8,737 bases of DNA from an uncultured Flavonifractor sp. (lineage in GTDB: Bacteria > Bacillota > Clostridia > Oscillospirales > Oscillospiraceae), in NCBI GenBank assembly GCA_947384055.1, contig CANDFO010000087.1, positions 1-8,737 of the forward strand, written 5' to 3'. Positions 1 through 5,100 of this stretch are shown here, in pieces (positions within the stretch are counted from its first letter, which is position 1; each line of letters starts with the position of its first letter). The translations under genes and the position numbers were made by a program. The notes beneath the pieces were generated by a model. That model had not been told where the DNA came from. It made no database searches and worked only from the letters and a program-made list of their open reading frames with translations.

Positions 1-38
1 GACGTCATGGACCGCCCGCCTCCCCTCCAACATTCATC

Positions 39-70
39 CACTGCGCAAAACTTATAGATTTTGAGCAGTG
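39..70. repeat. Imperfect inverted repeat (hairpin)
   Basis: Arms 39-50 and 59-70 pair over 12 positions with one G/A mismatch (CACTGC/GCAGTG, then CAAAA/TTTTG), around an 8-nt loop. Neither strand has a T-run after the stem, so it is not a typical terminator. Its right arm ends about 44 nt upstream of the sigma-28 promoter's -35 element, so it could be a protein-binding site. Function unknown. Confidence 0.4.
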
Positions 71-113
71 TCAAAAAAATGATTTCGCGGGGAAAAAATT
101 TTTTAAAAAAGGC

Positions 114-140
114 TAAACTTTCGGAGAATAGTGCCGATTA
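114..140 (+). promoter_or_regulatory. Sigma-28/sigma-D (flagellar class) promoter
   Basis: The sequence shows TAAA at 114-117, exactly 15 nt of spacer, then GCCGATTA at 133-140. The known consensus for sigma-28 of enterics and sigma-D of Bacillus is TAAA-N15-GCCGATAA/T, so only one position of the -10 differs. An A/T tract palindrome (A6T6A6, 93-110) lies directly upstream of the -35 element, where an UP element would sit. The expected start of transcription is near 147. No flagellar gene follows inside the window; a terminator comes about 100 nt later. A chance match cannot be excluded, but the correct spacing and the UP-like tract make it a good call. Confidence 0.65.
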
Positions 141-146
141 AGTATT

Positions 147-256
147 TGTAAAGGCGCGTGGCTCCATTGCACAAAAATCATGAGTTTTGAGTAATTTTTC
201 TGCCCATAAATAGCGAAGGTCTTGTTGAAACCAGGGTTCAACAAGACCTTTTTTAT
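147..256 (+). ncRNA. Candidate short sigma-28-driven transcript, no obvious ORF
   Basis: This is inferred from the two signals that bound it: the sigma-28 promoter at 114-140 and the intrinsic terminator at 216-256. The predicted RNA is about 105-110 nt. It contains only trivial reading frames (a 4-codon ATG frame at 180 and a 10-codon GTG frame near 159), neither with a convincing coding signature. It could be a small RNA of the motility regulon, a remnant leader whose gene has been lost, or a microprotein transcript. I do not recognise an RNA family in it. Confidence 0.3.
216..256 (+). terminator. Rho-independent terminator
   Basis: Perfect 14-bp stem: 216-229 (AAGGTCTTGTTGAA) pairs with 237-250 (TTCAACAAGACCTT) around a 7-nt loop. 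The T-rich tail begins at the end of the stem, TTTTTT from 249-254. It closes the unit started at the sigma-28 promoter and separates it from the recombinase gene. Confidence 0.85.
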
Positions 257-275
257 GTTTTTGTTGCATGCCTGA

Positions 276-304
276 TGTACAGGGCCCGAATCGTCCGTTA
301 AAAT
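276..304 (+). promoter_or_regulatory. Possible promoter of the recombinase gene
   Basis: A -35-like TGTACA (276-281, 4 of 6 consensus bases) and a -10-like TAAAAT (299-304) are separated by 17 nt, downstream of the terminator and upstream of the recombinase start. The -35 is weak. The -10 abuts the palindrome at 304-326, which would allow repression by whatever binds that site. Confidence 0.35.
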
Positions 305-326
305 GAACAGATAGTCTACCTGTTCA
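304..326. promoter_or_regulatory. 23-bp near-perfect palindrome: recombinase operator or crossover-like site
   Basis: The arms TGAACAG (304-310) and CTGTTCA (320-326) are exact inverted repeats. The inner TAG/CTA also pair, leaving only positions 311/319 mismatched around centre 315. It overlaps the presumed start of transcription and reaches the ribosome binding site (AAGGAGGG, 326-333). Small serine recombinases bind dimeric sites of this size upstream of their own genes (res subsites, hix sites), so autorepression or a crossover site is the natural reading. No second full copy is visible in the window. Confidence 0.5.
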
Positions 327-341
327 AGGAGGGAAACTGGG

Positions 342-959
342 ATGTCAGGGAAAACATACGGCTATGTCCGCGTATCGACCAGAGGACAGAGAGAGGACCG
401 GCAGCTGGCCGCCATGCGGGCGTTTGGCGTCTCTGAGGGATGCATCGTCATAGAGAAACAGTCCGGCAAGGACTTCGCCCGCCCGGTCTACCTCCATTTG
501 GTGGAAATGCTGGAGCCCGGAGACGTGCTGGTCATCAAGAGCATCGACCGTCTGGGGCGTAATTATGAGGAGATTTTGGAGCAATGGGCCAGTCTGACCA
601 AGGAGAAGAAGGTGGGCATCGTAGTATTGGACATGCCCCTGCTGGACACCAGGGAGGGCCGGGACCTGACTGGAACGCTGATTGCGGACATCGTCCTCCA
701 GCTGCTCAGCTATGTGGCCCAGACGGAGCGGGAATCCATCCGCCAGCGGCAGGCGGAGGGCATCGCCGCCGCGAAGGAGAGAGGCGTCCGCTTTGGCCGC
801 AAGCGCATCCCTATGCCGGGGTGCTTTGAGGAGCTGGCGGAGGATTGGTGGTTTGGACGGGTCTCCGCTATTCAGGCCGGAAAGGAGCTGGGCATCTCCC
901 GGTCCACCTTTACCCGCCGGGCGGAGGAGTGGGGGGCGGGACGGGGGTTCAGCCGGTGA
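342..959 (+). CDS. Small serine recombinase (resolvase/invertase family)
   Basis: This 205-residue protein belongs to the small serine recombinases (gamma-delta resolvase, Hin, Pin), which cut and rejoin DNA through a phosphoserine link. The catalytic domain starts with YGYVRVSTRGQ, giving nucleophile Ser12 and Arg10. Arg47 and the motif IDRLGRN (Asp69, Arg70, Arg73) match the active-site set of gamma-delta resolvase with an offset of two. The long E-helix region (about 100-135) is followed by GRKR and a C-terminal helix-turn-helix (about 170-195, GKELGISRSTFTRR). The length is normal and the gene looks intact. The ATG at 342 is supported by AAGGAGGG 8 nt upstream. Whether it acts as resolvase, invertase or transposon helper cannot be told from sequence alone. 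No transposase lies beside it. The palindrome at 304-326 suggests autoregulation. Confidence 0.93.
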   Translation: MSGKTYGYVRVSTRGQREDRQLAAMRAFGVSEGCIVIEKQSGKDFARPVYLHLVEMLEPGDVLVIKSIDRLGRNYEEILEQWASLTKEKKVGIVVLDMPLLDTREGRDLTGTLIADIVLQLLSYVAQTERESIRQRQAEGIAAAKERGVRFGRKRIPMPGCFEELAEDWWFGRVSAIQAGKELGISRSTFTRRAEEWGAGRGFSR

Positions 960-1069
960 AAAGGGCCCCGGACATAGCATATTTGTGGTTTATTGTCGGT
1001 GGCCGGCCTTGCCCTAGATGATGTTATGTCGCGGCAAATTGATTTCGATTACAACTTTTCTGGAAAGGG

Positions 1070-1115
1070 AAAAAGCGCCGGTCCGTCAATTCCCTTAGAA
1101 CTGACGGACCGGCGC
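1070..1115 (-). terminator. Intrinsic terminator reading on the minus strand
   Basis: Perfect 14-bp GC-rich stem (1075-1088 with 1102-1115) and a 13-nt loop. On the minus strand the stem is followed by TTTTT (1074-1070). On the plus strand there is no T-run. It could stop read-through from the MFS gene, which has a closer terminator at 1240-1284, and so protect the recombinase gene from antisense transcription. Confidence 0.7.
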
Positions 1116-1123
1116 CCGAAGCA

Positions 1124-1150
1124 GGCGCTCAAAATCTTAGCGCCCTTTTT
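1124..1150 (+). terminator. Intrinsic terminator downstream of the recombinase
   Basis: GGCGCT (1124-1129) pairs with AGCGCC (1139-1144) around a 9-nt loop, followed by C and TTTTT (1146-1150). It lies 165 nt after the recombinase stop and is the first plus-strand terminator beyond it. Confidence 0.6.
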
Positions 1151-1160
1151 CAATTGTCTG

Positions 1161-1187
1161 TTACGAGGGTTCGACTCCCGCCAGCTG
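1161..1187 (+). other. tmRNA/tRNA 3'-end-like fragment, possible attachment-site scar
   Basis: The 20 nt at 1167-1186, GGGTTCGACTCCCGCCAGCT, have the form of a T-arm plus acceptor strand and closely resemble the conserved 3' end of bacterial tmRNA (ssrA). No 5' part, tag-peptide frame or acceptor 5' strand is present upstream; the recombinase gene and terminators occupy that space. The T-stem carries a mismatch (A1166 against G1180), and the expected CCACCA end is replaced by GCTTAA. ssrA 3' ends are frequent integration sites, so this may be the far attachment site left by an element. It is not a functional RNA gene. Confidence 0.4.
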
Positions 1188-1239
1188 CTTAAAAACCCTC
1201 ATTTTATATCTCTCGTTTGACTGGTGAAAAATAGGGGGC

Positions 1240-1284
1240 AAAAAACCTGGAACCCAGAGGCCGGGGACCAGGGGGTCCCCGGCC
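1240..1284 (-). terminator. Terminator of the MFS transporter gene
   Basis: An 11-bp stem GGCCGGGGACC (1259-1269) pairs with 1274-1284. On the minus strand it is followed by a second small stem (CTGG/CCAG, about 1247-1257) and then TTTTTT (1245-1240). It begins 9 nt after the MFS stop codon. The T-run is offset from the main stem by about 13 nt, so the small inner stem may be the part that acts directly. Confidence 0.6.
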
Positions 1285-1292
1285 TTATTACG

Positions 1293-2591
1293 CTATTTCC
1301 GATTTTCCTCCAGCGCCCACATATTCCGATCCCTTCTGAAAACCAGGCACACCAGGACCCCCGCCGCCGCGATGCACAAGAACAGCAGCGCCGCGCCGCC
1401 GCCCTTCCCGGGCCCCAGCAGGCGGACCAGAAGCGCGTCTCCGGCCAGCCCGGCCATCAGCGGCTCGCAGACCCGGTCCACCAGCCAGCCCCCCAGCAGG
1501 TAGCCCACGGGGATGGTGAAGAATTGCAGGGTGTTCCGGGCGGCGTATACCCGGCCCTGGAGCTCCACGGGGATGTGCAGCCGCATGAGCGCGGCAATGT
1601 TGGTATTCATCACCGGGATGAACAACCAGCCCAGGACCGCCCCAAAGTACCATATCCAGGCGTGCCGCCCCAGGGCCAGCAGCAGGTTTTCAAAGCTCAT
1701 GGAGAACAGCAGGCTGTTGCAGATTACCCGCACCCGGCTTTTGGGCGCGGGCAGCAGCGTCGCCAGAAGGCTTCCGGCCAGATTTGCCGCTCCCGTGAAC
1801 ATCTGCAAAACGCCCAGCTCCGCCTCCCCGCCGCCGGGGCGGGAGAGGACCATGGCGGGCAGCGCGGCGTTGTAGATGCTGGCGATCAGATTGATGGCCG
1901 CCAGAAAGAGGATCATGTCCAGCACGCCCCGGTGCCCCGTTAGCCATTGCAGGCCCTCACGGGCGGATTGCAGGAGGTTTCCCTCCGTACTCGCTTCGCC
2001 GCCCTCCGGGAGACGGATGATGAACAGAATACAGCCCACCGCTCCGGCGCAGGTGATGAGATCAATGGCAATTACCGCCTCCAGCCCCGCCAGCATGAGC
2101 ACAGCCGTCGCTAAGCCGGGGGAGAGCAGCGTCACCAGCGAGCTGGACAGGGACCGCAGCCCGCCTACCTGCTGGACCCGCTCTTTCGGCGTCAGCAGAT
2201 TGACCGCCAGTTCCGTGGCGGGCTGCTGGAGGGTGTTCATCAGTCCGTTGAGGGCGTTGAGGACGTACAGGTGCCAGATTTGCAGATGTCCCGTTTTCAG
2301 CAGGACAAGTACGGCCAAGGTGGTCATTGCCGCGAAAACATCGCACAAGATCAGAGTTTTTCGTTTGTCCCGCCGGTCTACCAGACTGCCCGCGAAGATG
2401 CTCAGCAGCACATACGGCGCGTAGGACGCGGCGGACAGCCCCGCCGTGGTCAGGGCGGAGCCCTCCTGCTGGTAGGACCAGACGACCAGCGCGAAGCTGG
2501 TCATGGCGCTTCCAAGGGCAGAGAGGGCCTGGGTGCCCCAGAGCATCAGGAATTGGTTCCAACCATTTAACTCAAAAGATTTGCTTTTCAT
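1293..2591 (-). CDS. MFS efflux transporter, DHA3/MefA-like
   Basis: A 432-residue membrane protein of the major facilitator superfamily, likely a proton-driven drug or macrolide exporter of the DHA3 (MefA) group. Visible features are a first membrane helix at about 14-38 (LWGTQALSALGSAMTSF), a second at about 50-68, and the loop 2-3 signature GSLVDRRDKRKT at 68-79. Repeated hydrophobic spans follow to the C-terminus, consistent with 12 helices, and the tail is basic. The segment IAIDLITCAGAVG matches the central part of MefA-like proteins. I chose the ATG at 2591 because AAGGAG lies 10 nt upstream on the minus strand. The frame stays open for 29 more codons to an ATG at 2678, but that extension is polar and its ribosome binding site is weak. 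The substrate cannot be assigned. A possible leader and attenuator lie upstream (2645-2732). Confidence 0.88.
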   Translation of the reverse strand: MKSKSFELNGWNQFLMLWGTQALSALGSAMTSFALVVWSYQQEGSALTTAGLSAASYAPYVLLSIFAGSLVDRRDKRKTLILCDVFAAMTTLAVLVLLKTGHLQIWHLYVLNALNGLMNTLQQPATELAVNLLTPKERVQQVGGLRSLSSSLVTLLSPGLATAVLMLAGLEAVIAIDLITCAGAVGCILFIIRLPEGGEASTEGNLLQSAREGLQWLTGHRGVLDMILFLAAINLIASIYNAALPAMVLSRPGGGEAELGVLQMFTGAANLAGSLLATLLPAPKSRVRVICNSLLFSMSFENLLLALGRHAWIWYFGAVLGWLFIPVMNTNIAALMRLHIPVELQGRVYAARNTLQFFTIPVGYLLGGWLVDRVCEPLMAGLAGDALLVRLLGPGKGGGAALLFLCIAAAGVLVCLVFRRDRNMWALEENRK

Positions 2592-2644
2592 ACAGACTTT
2601 GCTCCTTATATTTTTTATGTTTGTCTTAAAAAATGCAAAGCCTG

Positions 2645-2711
2645 TCCGAACCGTGGTTTTTGTTCTTTCCAGCTCCATGCCGTCCTGTTCGGATCAGACC
2701 TTGCATGGAGC
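2645..2711 (-). promoter_or_regulatory. Interleaved stems upstream of the MFS gene (possible attenuator)
   Basis: On the minus strand, 2711-2703 (GCTCCATGC) can pair with 2680-2672 (GCATGGAGC), 9 bp. Positions 2693-2687 (TCCGAAC) can pair with 2651-2645 (GTTCGGA), 7 bp. The two stems interleave, so they are mutually exclusive or form a pseudoknot. The first arm lies inside a possible leader peptide at 2694-2732 and also carries GCTCC, complementary to GGAGC of the MFS ribosome binding site. This resembles translational attenuation of macrolide resistance genes but is an inference from complementarity only. Confidence 0.3.
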
Positions 2712-2732
2712 GTTGCCAATGCAGAGAATCAT
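2694..2732 (-). CDS. Possible 12-residue leader peptide (MILCIGNAPCKV)
   Basis: A short frame with ATG at 2732 and TGA at 2694 has a G-rich ribosome binding site (AAAGGGGGG) 6 nt upstream. It lies 102 nt ahead of the MFS start on the same strand. Its codons for Ala-Pro-Cys form one arm of the 9-bp stem described at 2645-2711. Many drug-efflux and rRNA methylase genes are controlled by such leaders. The same strand is also open upstream of this ATG to about 2888 through the hairpin element, which is probably not coding. Without expression data this remains a candidate. Confidence 0.25.
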   Translation of the reverse strand: MILCIGNAPCKV

Positions 2733-2755
2733 TTCGTTCCCCCCTTTCTTCGTGC

Positions 2756-2985
2756 CGCCGCCTCCGGCGGCGAGGGGCAGTCTATTCTTGGATCGGCCCA
2801 GGGCCTCCCCGGCCCGATTCTGCAACGGCCACATCGAGTGGCCGTGCAGAATAATTGTGCATGACCCCTCGATGGGGTCATTGCACAATCTCGGACCCCG
2901 GGGTACTTTTGCCCCGCGGCAAAAGTACTCAAAAACGCGCCAGAACCTGCGGTTCTGGACTCTCTCAGCATCGGCCAGAGGCCGA
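2756..2985. repeat. Extragenic multi-hairpin array
   Basis: Six hairpins lie in a row: 2756-2772 (7 bp, CGCCGCC/GGCGGCG); 2817-2852 (15 bp with one bulged A, loop ATCGA); 2854-2889 (15 bp with one bulge, loop TCGAT); 2903-2928 (11 bp, GTACTTTTGCC/GGCAAAAGTAC); 2940-2958 (8 bp, CCAGAACC/GGTTCTGG); and 2971-2985 (6 bp, TCGGCC/GGCCGA). The two longest share the same architecture: matching stem length, a single bulge and a TCGA-containing loop. After 2971-2985 there is a plus-strand T6 (2992-2997), and on the minus side of 2940-2958 a T5 (2935-2931), so parts may end transcription from both directions. This looks like a dispersed, REP/BIME-like intergenic element rather than a gene. Confidence 0.65.
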
Positions 2986-3159
2986 CACGTCTTTTTTCAT
3001 TTTGTTTACGCTGCGACCTTTGGATTTTGGGTCCTGACTCCAGATTTCTGGGCCGATGCCGGTCTGTGCTCCGGCGCACGGGTCCTGCGGGGTGCTGGTG
3101 AGCCGTGCGTGGCCGGCACGGAGATCTCTGACTCGGGTGGGGGACGGACTGCGTTCCTC
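2986..3159. other. Gap between hairpin array and uvrC, no gene seen
   Basis: The stretch contains a T-rich segment (2991-3008), a short palindrome CCAGATTTCTGG near 3040-3051, and GC-rich sequence up to the uvrC stop. No start with a ribosome binding site and no recognisable protein was found. There is no clean T-tailed terminator right after uvrC; the nearest terminator-like stem on its strand is the one at 2940-2958 in the array. The segment may be the flank of the same repeated element. Confidence 0.4.
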
Positions 3160-5001
3160 CTATTTCAGCTCGTTGGCAGGCGGCTCCGCCCCGTGGGCCC
3201 ACACGTAGACGGCCAGGGCGGCGTTCTTGGGGACCACCTTCTGCAGCTCCTCAAAAGGCGCGTCCCTGACGGCCTTTACGCTCTTGAAATGCCTCAGCAG
3301 CGCGGTCCTGCGGGCCTCGCCCACCCCCGGGATCTCATCCAGCGCGGAGCCCTTCACCGACTTCCCGTGGCTCTCCCGGTTGAAGGTGATGGCGAAGCGG
3401 TGGGTCTCCTCCTGGATGCGGCCGATCAGCGTGAAAACCGCCTGCACGTTCTGTATCCCGATCTCCCGGCCCTCCGGCGTCACCAGCGCCCGGGTCCGGT
3501 GCCGGCCGTCCTTGACCATGCCGAAAATCGGAATGGCCAGCCCGAAACGGTCCGCGACCCGGCGGGCCACCTTGGCGTGCTGTTCGCCGCCGTCTATTAA
3601 GAGAACGTCCGGCAGAGGCATAAACTTCTTGTCCTTCTCCATATAGTGGGTGAAGCGGCGGGTCAGGACCTCCTCCATGGAACGGTAGTCGTCCGGATGG
3701 CCCTCCACCTCCTTGATGCGGAAGCGGCGGTAACGCTCCTTGGCGGGCCTGGAGCCATGAAAAACTACCATGGAGGCCACGATGTCCTCCGCCCCGGTGT
3801 TGGAGATGTCGTAGGACTCCATCCATTCCGGCGCGGCCTCCAGCCCCATCATCTTCCCCAGCAGCTCCAGGGTCCGGTCGCTGCGCTCCTGGCTGGTGGT
3901 CTGGCGCTCCGCCTCCTCCCTGGCGTTGTCCGCCGCCATCTGCATCACCTGGGCCCGCTCCCCCCGCTGGGGGACCCGGACCGCGACCTTGCGGCCCGCC
4001 TTCTCCGTCAGGAGCTGCTCCAGCACCTCCCGGTCCTCGATCTCCGCCGGGATGCAGATCTCCCTGGGCAGGACCGGCCTGCCGCCGTAATATTGCAGCA
4101 GCAGCGCGGACAATACCTCCCCCTCGTCCTCCAGGGCCGCCGGGGGGAACAGCTCCGCCTCCCGCCCGGTGAGCTGGCCGTCCTCGTAGTGGAGCACCGC
4201 GAAACAGTGCTTCGGCCCCAGGTACAGGCCCCACGCGTCGGTGTCAGCGCAGACCCCCGCGAAAACCTTCTGGCGCTTGCTGAGGACCTTGACGGCGGCG
4301 ATCCGGTCCCGGAGCATGGCCGCCTCCTCGAATTGCAGGTTCTCCGCCGCCGCCTCCATCCGCTCCTGCATCTCGGCGGTGACGGACCGTATCTTCCCCT
4401 CCAGGAGCTGCACGGCGGTGTCGATCCGGCGGTTGTACTCCTCCCGGGTCATCTCCGCCCGGCAGAAGCCGTCGCACCGGCCCATGTGGTAGTTCAGGCA
4501 GGGCCGTTCCTTCCCGATGTCCCGGGGGAAGGTCTTGTGGCAGGTGGGCAGATGCAGCGCGGCCCGGACGGCGTCCAGGGCGGAACGGGTCTCCTGCCGC
4601 ATCCCGTAGGGACCGAAGTACCGCGCCCCGTCGTCGGATACCCGGCTGACGATGGAGAATTTAGGGTACGGCTCCCGGCTCAGGCGGACAAAGGGATAGC
4701 CCTTGTCGTCCTTCAGCAGGATATTGTAGCGGGGCATGTGCTGCTTGATGAGGGCGTTTTCCAGCACCAGCGCCTCGAACTCGCTGCCCACGATGATGGT
4801 ATCGAAGTCGTCCACCAGGCCCACCATGGTCTGGGTTTTCAGATTGTGGCCCCGCCCGGCTTGGAAGTACTGGCTTACCCGGTTTTTCAGCTTCTTGGCC
4901 TTGCCCACGTAGATGACCTCGCCGCCTTTGCCGTGCATCAGGTACACGCCGGGGGCCAAGGGCAGGCTGTTTGCTTTTTCCAGCAGTTGATCTTTCGTCA
5001 T
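3160..5001 (-). CDS. uvrC: Excinuclease ABC subunit C
   Basis: UvrC, 613 residues, makes the two incisions around DNA damage after UvrA/UvrB loading in nucleotide excision repair. The N-terminal GIY-YIG nuclease domain has APGVYLM (Gly18, Tyr20), IYVGKAKKLKNR (Tyr31, Gly33, Arg41), a conserved EFEALVLEN (about 74-82) and Asn93. Cys154, Cys168, Cys176 and Cys180 match the spacing of the four cysteines reported to hold a 4Fe-4S cluster in E. coli UvrC. A UVR motif that binds UvrB follows at about 200-236 (NLQFEEAAMLRDRI). The RNase H-like second nuclease shows YDISN, DDYRSM, LLIDGG and THRFAITFNR. The C-terminus has a helix-hairpin-helix (DEIPGVGEARRTALL). The start ATG has GGAGG 7 nt upstream, and this site lies inside a remnant of an amidohydrolase C-terminus whose TGA overlaps the ATG. 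The length is normal and the gene is intact. Confidence 0.97.
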   Translation of the reverse strand: MTKDQLLEKANSLPLAPGVYLMHGKGGEVIYVGKAKKLKNRVSQYFQAGRGHNLKTQTMVGLVDDFDTIIVGSEFEALVLENALIKQHMPRYNILLKDDKGYPFVRLSREPYPKFSIVSRVSDDGARYFGPYGMRQETRSALDAVRAALHLPTCHKTFPRDIGKERPCLNYHMGRCDGFCRAEMTREEYNRRIDTAVQLLEGKIRSVTAEMQERMEAAAENLQFEEAAMLRDRIAAVKVLSKRQKVFAGVCADTDAWGLYLGPKHCFAVLHYEDGQLTGREAELFPPAALEDEGEVLSALLLQYYGGRPVLPREICIPAEIEDREVLEQLLTEKAGRKVAVRVPQRGERAQVMQMAADNAREEAERQTTSQERSDRTLELLGKMMGLEAAPEWMESYDISNTGAEDIVASMVVFHGSRPAKERYRRFRIKEVEGHPDDYRSMEEVLTRRFTHYMEKDKKFMPLPDVLLIDGGEQHAKVARRVADRFGLAIPIFGMVKDGRHRTRALVTPEGREIGIQNVQAVFTLIGRIQEETHRFAITFNRESHGKSVKGSALDEIPGVGEARRTALLRHFKSVKAVRDAPFEELQKVVPKNAALAVYVWAHGAEPPANELK

Positions 5002-5055
5002 GTCCGGTCCTCCAGCGGTAGAATATTTGTGATGTTCTCACAGGAGAAGATTTGT
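4981..5055 (-). repeat. Direct repeat copy A (uvrC start and amidohydrolase remnant)
   Basis: These 75 nt align with copy B at 5737-5808 with 57 of 72 positions identical (hand count) and one 3-nt gap. Copy A includes the first codons of uvrC (MTKDQL), its GGAGG site and 18 codons resembling the end of the amidohydrolase. The copies are in the same orientation and flank the GNAT gene. Confidence 0.85.
4998..5054 (-). pseudogene. Remnant of an amidohydrolase C-terminus overlapping uvrC start
   Basis: In the frame whose TGA overlaps the uvrC ATG (ATGA), the last codons read QIFSCENITNILPLEDRT. The intact amidohydrolase ends QIAWGNITKILTPEDRI. The similarity stops upstream at an in-frame TGA (5055-5057), so only 18 codons remain. 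They supply the uvrC ribosome binding site, which explains their preservation. Confidence 0.7.
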
Positions 5056-5100
5056 CAAAGGGAGGCGCCATGCAGATGAAATCTTCCGGTAAACTGGGAT

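Noticed and set aside
345..980. Long minus-strand open frame opposite the recombinase
   Set aside because: It is a shadow of the plus-strand gene in GC-rich DNA, low in complexity, with no recognisable domain. The plus frame has the full active site and a good ribosome binding site.
1161..1187. Functional tRNA or tmRNA gene
   Set aside because: Only a T-arm and acceptor-like 3' strand are present. There is no anticodon arm, D-arm, tag frame or matching 5' acceptor strand, and the T-stem has a mismatch.
1224..1943. 239-codon plus-strand frame opposite the MFS gene
   Set aside because: Gln/His/Pro-rich antisense shadow that begins in the terminator of the MFS gene.
2591..2678. 29-codon N-terminal extension of the MFS protein
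   Set aside because: The upstream ATG has only a weak AGGA close by, the extension is polar and charged, and a better AAGGAG site serves the ATG at 2591.
2756..2985. CRISPR array
   Set aside because: The repeated units are inverted repeats with different sequences; there is no recurring direct repeat with regular spacers and no cas gene.
2503..3600. 365-codon plus-strand frame across the hairpin array
   Set aside because: It runs antisense into the MFS start, through all the hairpins and into the uvrC end. There is no domain and no ribosome binding site.
3646..5079. 477-codon plus-strand open frame opposite uvrC
   Set aside because: It is the antisense shadow of a complete, motif-rich uvrC; the composition (Leu, Gly, His, Val rich) is typical of such shadows.
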